From assembly GCA_963781785.1 (NCBI GenBank), contig CAWAHD010000005.1:1674001-1738000 (forward strand): a stretch of DNA of 64,000 nucleotides, written 5' to 3'. This stretch comes from CAWAHD01 sp963781785 (GTDB lineage: Bacteria; Planctomycetota; Planctomycetia; Isosphaerales; Isosphaeraceae). Numbering within the stretch: the stretch's first letter is position 1; the number at the start of each line of letters is the position of its first letter. The translations under genes were made by a program, and so were the position numbers. Below, in pieces: positions 22,299 through 33,377 of this stretch. The notes under the pieces were generated by a model. That model was not told where the DNA came from and searched no databases. It saw nothing but the letters and a program-made list of their open reading frames with translations.

Positions 22299-22498
22299 AT
22301 AACCTCGGCACCCAGAGGCCGACCATCGGCCCGGTCGCGCGCGACCGCCAGCCTGCATCTCCCGCTCCCTTGAAGCCGGCAATGTCGTGGTCTTGATGCT
22401 TGACCCGATGCGTGCGCGCAGATCTAATATGGCACGGGCTTCGGGTTTTTCCCTAATTCTCAGCGGGCGCGTGAAGCAGAGAAAGTGGCGGTCTCAAG

Positions 22499-23464
22499 AT
22501 GGGGATGATCGAGAGCTTGCAGGGGTATGTCGAAGAGAATCTGTCGCTTCTGGCACCCGTTGAGCACGCCTGGCAGCCCACCGATTTCCTGCCCGATTTG
22601 ACGGCCGAGAACTGGTCAGGAGGGCTGACGCGGTTCCGGGAGTGCGCGCAGCGGTTGCCGGGCGACCTGCTGGTCGTTTTGGTGGGCAACATGGTCACCG
22701 AGGAGGCGTTGCCCAACTACTCGGTGTCGCTCGAGCAGATCGCGCATGATCCGTCAGGCGTGACCGACACGCCGTGGGCACGCTGGCTGCGGGGGTGGAC
22801 GGCGGAGGAGAACCGGCACGGCGACCTGCTGAATGCCTACCTGCGGCTGACTGGGCGGGTTGACATGCGGGCGGTCGAGCTGACGGTCCACCACCTGATT
22901 CGAAACGGATTCAGGTCGGGGAACGAAGGCAACGACTACGCAGGGCTGATCTATGCCGCGTTCCAGGAGCGCGCAACCCGAGTGTCGCACGGCAACGTCG
23001 GCCGTCTGGCAGCCAAGGAGGGCGAAGAGAACCTGGCGATGATCTGCCGCAAGATCGCGGCCGACGAGACAAGGCACGAGACTTTCTACACGAAGATCGT
23101 CGGCGAGATCATCAACCGCGACCCCGATGGCGGCGTGCTTGCCTACCGAGCAATGCTCAAGGGCTTGATCGCCATGCCGGGGCGACTCATGAACGACGGC
23201 CGCGACCCGGACCTCTTCGACCATTTCGCGGCGGTGACGCAACGAACCGGAGTCTATACCACGCGCGACTACGGCGCGATCATCCGCCACCTCAATAATG
23301 CCTGGCAAATCGCTGACCGATCGCTGTCCGGGGCAGCCGCCAAAGCCCAGGACTACCTGTGCCGGCAGCCCGAGCGCTACGAGAACCTCGCCGACGAGCT
23401 GGGCGACCGGGTTGCAAAACAACCGCCCGCGCGGTTCTCCTGGGTTTACGGCCGCGAGTATTGA
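22499..23464 (+). CDS. Acyl-ACP desaturase (soluble di-iron fatty acid desaturase)
   Basis: The product is 321 residues with the two di-iron signatures of plant-type stearoyl-ACP desaturases, EENRHG near residue 102 and DETRHE near 189. MVTEEALPNY near 65 supplies another metal-ligand helix. These enzymes insert a cis double bond into acyl-ACP using O2 and ferredoxin, so the gene implies an aerobic route to unsaturated fatty acids. ATG 22499 and ATG 22505 are both possible starts. It appears monocistronic, with about 200 bp upstream. Confidence 0.88.
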   Translation: MGMIESLQGYVEENLSLLAPVEHAWQPTDFLPDLTAENWSGGLTRFRECAQRLPGDLLVVLVGNMVTEEALPNYSVSLEQIAHDPSGVTDTPWARWLRGWTAEENRHGDLLNAYLRLTGRVDMRAVELTVHHLIRNGFRSGNEGNDYAGLIYAAFQERATRVSHGNVGRLAAKEGEENLAMICRKIAADETRHETFYTKIVGEIINRDPDGGVLAYRAMLKGLIAMPGRLMNDGRDPDLFDHFAAVTQRTGVYTTRDYGAIIRHLNNAWQIADRSLSGAAAKAQDYLCRQPERYENLADELGDRVAKQPPARFSWVYGREY

Positions 23465-23559
23465 TCCGGTATGATGAGAGACAACAGCAACCGAACGGGG
23501 GAGTAACCCCGCGGCCAGGTACCGGTGAACGTCGCCCTAAGCGAACAGGTCAGGTAAAA

Positions 23560-24877
23560 ATGCAGAGGATCAACAAGCCGGGCGGCCGGCTTCGGTGTTT
23601 CGGTGTGCGGGCTCTGGCCACGGGCTTGTGCGGCGTGCGGCCTGATCGGACATCCCGCAGCTTGGGCCCAGACCAGAACCAAGAAAGCCGAGGGCGCGCG
23701 GAGCTCGTCCAGCGTGCTGCCTGTTGTAGAGACACGGGTCGCGTTCCCGAATCTCCGGTTTGACCGGCCGGTCGCCTTCGCCGAGCCCGCCGACCTGAGC
23801 AAACTGTTTTTCGTGGTCGAGCAGCACACCGCCAAGATCTGGTCGTTTCCTTCCGACCACTCGACCAGCGACAAGTTGCTGTTCCTCCAGCTCCCAGACC
23901 CGATCAATCGCGGCAACGAAGAGGGTCTGCTCGGCATGGCCTTCCACCCGAAGTACAAGGAAAACAAGACGTTTTTCGTGTATTACTCGGCGAACGACGG
24001 CGGGAAGCGGCGTTCGGTGGTCTCGCGGTTCCGGGCGTCGAGCGACAACCCCCGAGCCGCCGAAGCGTCCAGTGAAGAGCGGATCTGGGTCTCGGCCGAA
24101 GATCCGTTTGAAAACCACAACGGCGGCACCATTCTGTTCGGACCCGACGGCTACCTGTACATCACGCTGGGAGACGGAGGTGCCGCCGACGACCCGATGT
24201 CCAGCGGCCAGAATCCGGCGGACTGGTTTGCCTCGATCCTCCGCATCGACGTCGACCATCCCGAGGGCGGCAAGCCTTACGGCATCCCGGCCGATAATCC
24301 AGAGCGGCGGTCGAGAGCCTTCCGGCGGTGGGCTCCCGAGGTGTACTGCATCGGCCTGAGGAACGTGTGGAAGTTCAGCTTCGATCGGCAGACCGGCGAT
24401 CTCTGGGCCGGCGACGTGGGCCAGAACCTCTGGGAAATGGTCCATCGGATCGAGAACGGCGGCAACTACGGCTGGAGCATTCGCGAAGCGAACCACCCGT
24501 TCCAGCCCCAGCGGCGGCAGCGAGCCGATTCGGCATCGAAGATCCGGCCGCCCATCGCCGAGTATCCGCACGCACCGACAAGCAGCCGGCGCGACAGCGG
24601 GCTCAGCATCACCGGCGGGTACGTTTACCGCGGTAAGAAGCTACCCGAATTACTGGGAGTCTACGTCTACGGGGACTTCGACAGCGGACGGATCTGGGGA
24701 CTCAGGTACGAGAATGGCAAGGTGGCGGCCAATCAGGAGATCATCGACCTGCGGAAAAGCCCCAAGCTCAATATTGCCTCGTTCGCCGAGGACGCCGACG
24801 GGGAGATTTATATCCTCGCGTTCGACGGGCGGATTCATGAGTTTTTTGCCCCAGGGAAAGACACTGGCCGCAGATAA
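23560..24877 (+). CDS. PQQ-dependent glucose/sorbosone dehydrogenase-type beta-propeller (one apparent frameshift)
   Basis: This is a secreted six-bladed propeller of the GSDH family. The signal peptide starts at ATG 23560 (MQRINKPGGRLRCFGVRALA) and, after a frame change near 23625, continues to an AWAQ-like cleavage site. Family landmarks are EGLLGMAFHPKY near residue 125, the FENHNGGTILFGPDGYLY segment near 185, LGDGGAADDP, RNVWKFSFD near 270, GDVGQNLWEM and the IRPPIAEYPH..SITGGYVYRG blade near 330-350. Family enzymes oxidise sugars or sugar alcohols in the periplasm and pass electrons to quinones or cytochromes. PQQ use by this member is inferred, not shown. Confidence 0.85.
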
Positions 24878-24957
24878 TGGTACTCAAATTCGCGACTCGC
24901 ATGCCTCCTGGCGCCGATCGTCGCGCACTTCCGGCGACGCCGGCCACTGAGAGTGCG

Positions 24958-26927
24958 TTATCCGGTGGGGCGGCGCGATATTCGGAGCGCCGTCAGGGCC
25001 GAGGTCCAGCGTTCTGCGGGCGGTACGGCGCTCGCGCCATCCAGGTCCTTCAAGCTACGAGACTTCGCGTCCCGTGTGATCAGTTCAGCGAACGAGGCGC
25101 GCCGTTCGAGGTACTTCATCGAGATGTCGGGTCGTGTGGTCGCAATCGCCGCGATGCGATCGACGCCGAGAGCACGGTCGTCCGGCAGCGACGCGGCGAA
25201 CGGCTTGCCCAGGACGTCCATGAACCAGAATACATGCCGGCTGCGCGGAGGGATTCGCTTCTCGCCGAGTATCACCACACGTCCGCTCGAGGCGCAGTCG
25301 ATCAGGGTGGCTGAGATGGCGACGTCGGCGGCATTCTCCACGCGGATGCACATGCGATCGCCGACTTTGATCTCGTACGGGGCAGAAGCCCCGGCCTCGA
25401 GCTGGGGCAGATCCGGATTCTGCGCCTGCTCGGCCGAGATCTCGGGCCCGTTGCAGTCGAGGAGCGACAGGCGCAGGAGACCGGGTAAGTCGCGACAGCC
25501 GCGGGCCATGAAGAGCGGTGTGATGTAGGCGTGGTAATGCTCGACCGCGGCGCGCGCGACCTCGAGCCGACCGGCAGGGATCGTCGCCAGTACCGGCTCG
25601 CCGGCGGCCTCCCCGGTGCCGTGGATGTCGTCGGTGAGGGCCCAGGCGCCGTCGGATCGCCGCGCCAAGGTGAGCTCGGCGTCACCGCCAGTCACCAGCT
25701 CGACGAGCGTTGAGGCCGCAAGCTGGGCGGCGAGCGCGTCGTCGTGGGGCACGAGGGCGACGCGCAGGCGTGCTGCGCGACCGGCCTTCGACAGGCGGCC
25801 TCGAGCCCCCTCCGGCAAGGCAAACTGAGGCTCAGCGACCGCCTCGCACGTCGAACGGTCGGCGCGGATCACCCGCAGGAGGCCCGTGCGTGCGGCGAGG
25901 TCCTCGGGGCCGCCGAGCGGCGGGAAGGCCAGTGGCGCCGCCCCGTAGATGGCGATCTCGGCCTCCTCGGTGACTCCGGCCAACGTGCCGACGTCGAGCC
26001 GATACCGGTCCCCGACCAGGTCCACGGCGTAGCCGGGGTCACCCTCCTCGTCGCCGCCGAAGCCGAACACGCGGCGGCCGAAGCTGCCTGAGAGCCAGGG
26101 GTTCTGCCGTGGGTTCAGTGTGCGCACCTCCGCCTCGACGGCGCGCCAGACGCGGCCCCAGCGGAGCTCGGGGAGATCGGCCGGCGGTACGGCGGCGAGT
26201 CGCTTCACCAGCGTGCGGGTGAGCTCGCCATGGGCGCGGCTGCCGTCACCGGTCGACTCGCGAGCGCGCTCGTCATCGCGGCACGCCGCCACCACCTGGC
26301 ATCGCGACACCCGGCCGACCGCGACCGTCAACCCGCGGGCCACGTCCCCGGGCCCGGCCTCGCCGGGACCCAGTTGGTAGTCGTCCGTGGTTGCAAAGAA
26401 CCGGTCCTGGGCATCCGGCGCGCCAAGTCCCCCCTGGTGGCGCCTGCGGACGAGCAGCAGTCGAGGACCACGGTGACCGCCGGCGTGCGTGCGGCGATCC
26501 GCGCGATCAAAGCGTTGAGCTCCCAATCGAACAAGAACCGCCGCTCGATGCCGCGGACCTTGTCCTTGGGTAAGAGCGCCTCACGGGAGAACCGCCGACC
26601 GGAGCTGTCGGCCACGATACACTGCGTGCCGTGGCCCGAGTAGTAGATGAAGACGCAATCAGCCGAGTTGACGTCCTCGCTGCTCAAGCGGGTGAACTCG
26701 GCGCGCAGCCTGTCGAGCGTAGGCAGTGCCTCCGGCACGTCGGTCTCATGCACCGCCCCCGTGCGCGGCGCTGCCAGGCGCGTGATGCGATCGGGGGTTA
26801 CGCCGACATGATCGATCAGCAGGCGCTGGATGGCGTCGATGTCGTTGACACATCCGGTGAGCATCCCGCCGCCGTCATAGGCATCGATGCCAATCAAGAA
26901 GACATGGTGTCGGCCAGCCACGGTCAT
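24958..26927 (-). CDS. Orthocaspase/metacaspase (peptidase C14) with a long C-terminal region (one apparent frameshift)
   Basis: The p20-like caspase domain begins near residue 7 (HHVFLIGIDAYDGGG). It has the catalytic His near residue 97 (FIYYSGHGTQ) and the catalytic Cys near 156 (VVLDCCSSAGATR). Right after the Cys the frame changes at a run of six G; adding one G gives RGGLGAPDAQDRFFATTDDY. About 480 further residues follow, including a beta-rich section and a last section (VGDRMCIRVENAADVAISAT..GVDRIAAIATTRP) that resembles DUF4384. The start ATG 26927 overlaps the stop of the metalloprotease gene (ATGA), so the two are coupled. No signal peptide is seen. Orthocaspases usually cleave after Arg/Lys and need Ca2+; here this is untested. 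Confidence 0.8.
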
Positions 26928-27727
26928 GTGTTCGGCTTCGGATAGACGCTCGCGGCGAACGCATGGTCGAGCGGGTTGATGTCCTTGCCGCCCTCGACCG
27001 GCCGCCCGTCGATTGTGAGCTCGCCTTCGATCTGGTAGCACATGATGGATGTCTCGTCGGTCGACTCGGTTCCGAGCATCGAGGCTTCCTCAAGCGGGGT
27101 GAGCACCTGATTGATGACTTCTTGCTGGCTCCAGCCCTGAGTCCTCATGTAGCTTCTGATCACCTTCTGCCGGTCGAGACGCTCGATGATCGCCTTGCGC
27201 ATGTGCTCGTGCGGGAACCCGAGCGTGTGCCCGGCTTCATGACGCACGACTCGGACGAACTCCGATTCCGGTGTGCTCATGGTGAACGCCTCGAGGTTCA
27301 TCGTTGGCTGGCGCGGATTGATGAGCCGGACATCGGTGCCGACATACGACCAGTAGCCGCCGGGTATGGGCGGCGAATCGTCGTCTGTCCACCGCGCAAT
27401 GCGCACCTGCGGATCGACGTCGGACTCGACGAAGCCGACGTTCGCGTGCTCGCTCCAGGCGTTCATGTGCGAGAGGATGCGCTTGCGCAGGGCGACGTCG
27501 GGGGTATCGATGAAGCCCACAGTCAGATGAACGCCGTCCGGGCCCCAGTAGCGGTTGATGTCGAGGGCAAGGCGCTCGCCATCGACTCCTGGCCGCAAAT
27601 CGCTTTCGTCCAGGTCGGGCGGCCGGTTGGCCGGATTGACGGCGATCGCGTTCCTGACTGCGTTCAGCCACTCGCTGCGCGGCAGCGACCGTGGCACACA
27701 GGCGACGACTCTCGGCGATCCCGACAT
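26924..27727 (-). CDS. Astacin-like zinc metalloprotease (M12A-type)
   Basis: The product is 267 residues. The zinc motif HEAGHTLGFPHEH near residue 163 fits the astacin HExxHxxGFxHE pattern, and SIMCY near 232 is the Met-turn. The N-terminal part (INRYWGPDGVHLTVGFID, WSEHANVGFVE, VRIARW) matches the matrixin/astacin catalytic core that starts with a W..G..V strand. ATG 27727 has a strong GGAAAGGGG site upstream. There is no clear signal peptide or propeptide, which is odd for a family that is normally secreted as a zymogen. It lies directly upstream of and overlaps the metacaspase, suggesting a joint proteolytic module. Confidence 0.82.
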   Translation of the reverse strand: MSGSPRVVACVPRSLPRSEWLNAVRNAIAVNPANRPPDLDESDLRPGVDGERLALDINRYWGPDGVHLTVGFIDTPDVALRKRILSHMNAWSEHANVGFVESDVDPQVRIARWTDDDSPPIPGGYWSYVGTDVRLINPRQPTMNLEAFTMSTPESEFVRVVRHEAGHTLGFPHEHMRKAIIERLDRQKVIRSYMRTQGWSQQEVINQVLTPLEEASMLGTESTDETSIMCYQIEGELTIDGRPVEGGKDINPLDHAFAASVYPKPNT

Positions 27728-27910
27728 GCAGAACCCCTTTCCGATCGTGATTTGTCTTATGTTCGGAGTAGGCGCCGGAATCGCGTGTGGCCATCCGTCG
27801 CCCAATTCGACGGGGATTTCCACCCAGCGCAATCGTCCCGCGGATGGACGGCTGCCAGCAGCCTGAGATCGTAGCGGTCCCGCTATCGGCGGTCAACGCA
27901 CTGGAGCGGG

Positions 27911-29089
27911 TCAAGCGGCCAATGCCTGGTCGATTTCCGCCCACAGGTCATCCACGGCTTCCAATCCCACCGAGAGGCGAATCATGCCGGGCGTGATCCC
28001 CTGGCTCGCACGCTCGGCATCGTCAAGACCGCGATGGCTGGTTGTGGCGGGATGGCTCAAGGTGGTCTGCACGTCGCCCAGGCTGGGGGCGAACGGTATC
28101 GCGCAGCTTGCGGATGAAGGAATCCGCCCTGGCTCGCGTGGCCAGGTCGATCGTCACGATCGTACCGCAGCCGCGCTCCAGCAGCCGGGCCGCACTCGCG
28201 AATTGGGGGTGAGACTCCAGACCGGGGTAATAGACCCGGTCGACTCGAGGATGCGATTCCAGCCGCCGCGCCAGTTCGAGCGCCGTGGCACAGGCCCTCT
28301 CAAGACGCACGTCCAGCGTGGCCAGGCCGCGTGCCGCCAACCAACTTTCGAAGGGGTTACCCGTCTGGCCCAGGGTCGACGCAACCGCGCGAATCGATTC
28401 GATCAGGCTGCTCGAGCCGACGACCACTCCGAGCGTGAGGTCGCTATGGCCGCCGATCGTCTTGGTCGCGGAGTGGACGACCAGTCTGGCTCCCAGGTCG
28501 ATCGGCCGGCAGAGGAGCGGCGCAAACGTATTGTCGACGGCCAGGGGAACGCCGGCCTTCCGCGCCACGGCGGCCAGGCCCCGCAGGTCGGCGACCCGGA
28601 GCAGCGGGTTGGAGATCGTCTCGACGAAGATCAGCCGGGTTTTCGGACTCACGAGCGACTCGAGACTCCCAAGGTCGGCGGGGTCGAACGTCCCGTGGGT
28701 GATGCCCCATCGCGCAAGATGATGGCTGACCAGCGAGCTTGTCTTGCCGTACACACCCTGCGAGATCAAGGTATGGTCGTTCTGGCTCAGAAGGGTCAGG
28801 AAAACCGACGCAATGGCTCCCATTCCCGACGAACAGACGAGGCCGGCTTCGGCGCCTTCCAGACGCGCCATCTTATCGGCGAGCTGGGCGGCGTTGGGGT
28901 GGGCGTCACGCGCGTAGACGAATCCCTTGGCCGTGCCATCGCACAGGGCATCCACGTGGTCGAGATCGTCCGGGCAATACACGACGCTCATGTCGATCGG
29001 CGAAACCAGGGGACGGCTGGTCGATTCCGCCGGAATGGGTGCACGCGCGAAATGGTCCCGCGCTCCAGAGCCGAACCTTTCGCTGGCAT
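27911..29089 (-). CDS. Cystathionine gamma-synthase/lyase-type PLP enzyme (two apparent frameshifts)
   Basis: This trans-sulfuration-family enzyme acts on homoserine or cysteine derivatives. Visible are YARDAHPNAAQLADKMARLE, CSSGMGAIASVFLTLL, the QGVYGKTSS turn, VDNTFAPLL and the PLP lysine in HSATKTIGGHSD. The C-terminus FAPSLGDVQTTLSHPA.. GITPGMIRLSVGLE is readable only after a frame change near 28095 and ends at TGA 27911-27913. The N-terminus also needs a frame change near 29030: the best start is ATG 29089 with GGAAGG upstream, giving a protein of about 392 residues, the normal length. The exact reaction (gamma-synthase, O-acetylhomoserine sulfhydrylase or gamma-lyase) cannot be assigned from motifs alone. 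Confidence 0.82.
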
Positions 29090-29118
29090 GGGATGCCTTC
29101 CGGAAGGAAAAAAGGACT

Positions 29119-30293
29119 CTAATGATCGAGCGTGGTCATCCCCGAGTTCTTACGGAAGAAGCGTCCTCCCTCGCCCAGGATGGCGATGATTTCGCCGAGC
29201 TTCCGCAGCGACATCCACTGATTGCCCGAGGAACGAGCCTCGGACTCCTGGCGCCTCAAGGTGGCCAGGGCGCTCCAGTCGAGCGACCACGCCTGCTCGA
29301 TCGCCTGTGCCTGAATGCGGCGGGTCAGTTCCTCCAGGCGTTCGATCAGCGGCTCGTCGATCTTGCATTCACCGGTCCGATACGGATGCTCCTCGACCGT
29401 GCTCACCGCGGGACCGCGGCGCTTGGGCCGGAACATGTCGAACAGTCGAGCGCGCCAGCCCTCGCCCGCAGGATGAGCGACGTCGTTCTTCTCGGCCGGC
29501 TTCTGGTTCTGGACTTCAGCCGAGTCCGGATCGATCCAGGTGCCGATCCTGACGATCAGAACGGTGATATTATCGAGGCCGCCGCGGAGGTTTGCGAGAT
29601 GGACCAAATACCGGCAGGCGTCGCGGGGATGAAAGTTGGCCGCGAAGGCGCCGATTTCCTGGTCGTCGACGGGCCCGGACAGGCCGTCGGAGCACAAGAG
29701 AAAGACGTCGCCGAGCTCGACGGCCAGGGGCCCCTCGATGTCGACTTCGATATCGGCTTCCGGACCCAAGCTCCGGGTGATCACGTTCTTGGGAACCGAG
29801 AGATGGGCCTGCTCCGACGTGAGGTGGTTGCGCCGCACCAGCTCCCAGACCAGGCTGTGATCGAACGAAAGCTGGTCGATCCGCCCCTGGCGCACCCGAT
29901 AGACTCGCGAGTCCCCCACGTGCGCAACCAGCGCGCCCTCGGGGATCAAGAGGAGCGCCGACGACGTCGTTCCCATACCCTGGAAATCACGATTGGCTGA
30001 CGCCCGGCTAAAAATCAGCGCGCTGACCTCGCGGAAGGCCTTGACGATGGCTTCTGACGGCGTCCCACCCTTGACCTTCAAATAGGTGTGCGGAATCAGG
30101 TCGCACGCCATCTTGCTCGCCAGCTCGCCGACGGCATGCGCGCCCATCCCGTCGGCGACCATGAAGACATGCCCGCGCTGCCGCCAGGCTGCGGCATGGG
30201 AAGCTCGCACGGCCGTGAAGCTGTCCTGATTGTTCGCGCGCGCATCCCCGTGTCCGTCGCGGCGGCGTCGATGATGATGTCGTCCCAGTTCAC
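29119..30293 (-). CDS. PP2C-type Ser/Thr protein phosphatase (one apparent frameshift)
   Basis: The GTG start at 30293 gives MNWDDIIIDAAATDTGMR. After a frame change near 30235 it reads NNQDSFTA, the usual R.NNQD motif. HVFMVADGMGAHAVGE supplies the first metal aspartates, GMGTTSSALLL the T-T segment, VAHVGDSRVYR the central strand, LLCSDGLSG another metal Asp and GGLDNITVLIVRI the final DN motif. A C-terminal extension of about 130 residues follows (LIERLEELTRRIQAQA), probably a coiled-coil regulatory part. It is cytosolic, and its likely partners are Hanks-type kinases such as the one at 36.1 kb. The trans-sulfuration gene begins 30 bp downstream on the same strand. Confidence 0.87.
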
Positions 30294-30573
30294 AGCCTGA
30301 CCTTGTTCTCAACCACCCCGTGCCCCGTCTACCTTAAGAATTGTATCGTCGGCTGCACCCGAAAGAGAGCTTTCACTCCCGGATTGTTCCCATGTACCGT
30401 GGAACCAGCGCCGACACCGGTATCTCTGATGGTCCGCTGCCAGCAAGCGGACCACGCACGCGACCGGAAATGACGGATGGTGCTGCCAATTCTGATGCTG
30501 TCCATAATACCTGGGCCGCGATCCTCCTGTGACCAATAAACGAGCCAGCCGCTCGAATCGAGACCACCGAGCC

Positions 30574-33230
30574 ATGACCGAGTCTCACTCTCTTCCGGAC
30601 TTGCGGTTTTCCAAGACGACCCTCAAGAACGGCCTGGATGTGATCGTCCATCACCGGGGCGACCTCCCGATCGTTGCGATAAACCTTTGGTATCACGTTG
30701 GTTCCAAAAATGAAGAACGACATCAGCGCGGTTTCACCCACCTCCTCGAGCACCTCATGTTCGAGGGCTCCCTGCATTACCCGGGCGACTTCTTCAAACA
30801 CCTCCAGCCCCTGGGCGCTAACATCAATGGATCGACATCGTCTGACCGTACGAACTATTTTGTCGATCTGCCCAGACGGCCCACGCCGAGCGAGTGATGG
30901 CGATGGAATCGGACCGGATGGCTCACCTGCTGGGAGCGCTCGATCCGACAAAGCTGGGACTGCAGAAGGACGTCGTCAAGAACGAGTATCGCCAGAATTA
31001 CCCCAACAAGCCGTATGGAGGAGTCTGGCCCCTGGTTGCCGAGACCCTCTATCCTCCCCAGCATCCTTACAGTTGGCTGACAATCGGTGCGATGGAAGAC
31101 GTGGACCGTGCGAGCATGGAGGATATTTCTTCGTTCTTCCGCCGATTCTACGTTCCGAGCAACGCCAGTCTGGCGATTGCAGGCGACCTGGACGAGGATT
31201 GCGCGATTGCGCTGGCCACGCGCTACTTCGAGCCGATCCCGGGCGGGACCAGGGCCATCGGCCCGCACGTGCCGGAGAACGGTCTGACGGCGACCGCATC
31301 GCTCTTGCTCCACGATCGCGTCGAGCTCGATCGGCTTTACCTGGTGTGGCCGACGGTCCGCCACTTCCATGGGGACGACGCGGCCCTCTTGATCCTGAGC
31401 GACGTGCTGGCCCGCGGCAGATCCAGCCGGCTCTACCGCAAGCTCGTCATCGACCTTGAGATCGCCCAGGACGTGACGGCGTATCAATCCGGCCGGGAGC
31501 TCGCGGGATCGTTCGGGATCATCGTGACCTTGCGGCCGTCCCAGGAAATCGCCCGCGCGAAAGATATGGTCGCGGCCGAGCTGCACGGGATCGCCACGAG
31601 CGGCATCCTCGACCACGAACTAGCCCGCGTTCTGAGCCTGCGGCGTCGAGTTTCTGGTTTGGGCTCGAGCATCTCGGGGGCTTCGGCGGAGTCGCCGACC
31701 GCTTGAACGCGTACAATATCTTTTGCGGCGACCCCGCGTACTTTACGGCGGATTTTCTGCGATTGGAGCGCGTGCAGGCGGCCGAACTGCAAAGGGTGGC
31801 AAAGCGGTATCTCGACGATCATCCGCGCATCGAATTATCGGTGGTCGGGCGTCCCAGACCCGCGCCGCCCCCGGGACTGGACCGCACCGCGGTTCCCGCG
31901 AGCGGGCCGCCGTCCGGGTTTCGACCGCCCTCCCCCGAAGATCATCAAGCTCAAGGGCGGCATATCGCTCTGGGTCTTCGTACGCGACGACATTCCGACC
32001 GTGACCGGCTCGATCGTGATCGCGGGGGGCGCAAGCCACCAAGGGCCCGAGCAATGCGGGCTCGCCTCCTTGATGCTGGCGATGCTCGACGAGGGCACCA
32101 CGTCGCGATCAGCGGAGCAGATCGCGCTGGCCGCGGAATCGATGGGTGCAACGATCAGCGCGGGCTGCACCTGGGACGGTTCATGGGTCTCATTCAAATG
32201 CTTGAAGAGAGACCTTCTGCCCAGTCTCGACCTGACTGCCGACATCTTGCTTCACCCCGCGTTTCCGGAACACGAATGGAATCGGGTGCGGGGCCAGACG
32301 CTGGCGGGCCTGCTCTCCGAACGCGACAGCGCGGAGGCCCGCGCGCACCGGGCCTTGCTCCTGGCGCTCTATCCCCAGGAGCACCCGTACCGGTTTCCGC
32401 TCGATGGAACCGAGGCCAGCGTCGGCCGGTTTGATCGTGCGGAACTGGCACGGTTTCACGGGCGCTACCTCGTGCCCGGCCAGGCGACAATCATCGTGGC
32501 GGGTGCCGTCGACCCCAACAGCCTGGCCGCGGAACTCGACCGGCGGCTCGGAACGTGGATGGTAGCGGATGCCGGTTTGCCGGCTCTTCCTGCGGTCGCT
32601 ATTTCGACCAGGCCGCGGCTGTTGGTCCTGGACCGGCCAGGGGCCCAGCAGGCAGTCGTACGGGTCGGTCACGTGGGAATCGCCCGCTCCAGCAAGTCGT
32701 ACGAAAATGCCCTGGTGGCCAACCACATCCTGGGTGGCCAGTTCGCGTCCCGGCTCAATAGCAGGCTGCGCGAGGAGCGCGGGCTGACCTATGGAATTCG
32801 CAGCCGCTTCGACTGCCGGCGGCACGCGGGCCCTTTTTCGATCAGTGCGGCTGTCCAGAGCGAACGCCTCAAGGAGGCTCTCGACGAGATCCGCCATGAG
32901 GTCCTGGCGCTCACGAGCGACCGGCCTCCCAGCCAGGCCGAGCTCGACCTCGCGCGGCGGTCGCTCCTGGAGGGACATCCCCGAAACTTCGAAACCCAAT
33001 CCGACCTCGTCAATCGATTCGCCAGTCTTTTCATGCAGGGTCTGCCCGTCGATCATGATCTTGGCTTCCCGGAGCGGTTGGCGGCCGTCGATCGAGACTC
33101 CTTGATCGCCACGACGAACCGGGAAATTCGACCGGACGGCCTCATCACCGTAGCCGTCGCCGATCTTTCGCGAACCCTCGAAGACCTTGAAGGGCTCGAT
33201 TGGACAGAGGTCGAAGTGATCGAAGATTGA
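30574..33230 (+). CDS. Tandem M16 (insulinase-like) zinc peptidase (three apparent frameshifts)
   Basis: Two M16 units are joined without a stop or start between them, about 885 residues in all. The first unit carries the inverted zinc motif HLLEHLMFEGS near residue 62 and the downstream glutamate in KDVVKNEYRQNYPN near 140. The second unit (from GGISLWVFVRDDIPTVTGSI) replaces HxxEH with LASLMLAMLDE, so it is catalytically inactive. It keeps the RLREERGLTYGI substrate-binding segment near 735. Frame changes occur near 30875, 31650 and 31945. The active/inactive arrangement is normal for M16 clamshell peptidases. No signal peptide is evident. ATG 30574 is favoured over GTG 30529. Confidence 0.82.
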
Positions 33231-33377
33231 AGATCGCTGCGAGAAAACACGAAAAAACGACCGAGGCGGCGCTCGTCGTGCTGGCGGAGTGACCTTCGAC
33301 TAATATAATAGTATTGGCTTCGGTCGCCCCCGGCCGGCGTCGATCGCTTGGTTATCCACGAGATAAGGATGCGCCCG

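Noticed and set aside
22400..22430. TTGACC / TAATAT promoter-like pair upstream of the desaturase
   Set aside because: The spacing is 19 bp and the -35 is imperfect. It may be real, but the evidence is too weak to list as a feature.
33304..33309. TATAAT before the prenyltransferase-repeat gene
   Set aside because: A good -10 hexamer, but no acceptable -35 at 16-18 bp, so I do not call a promoter.
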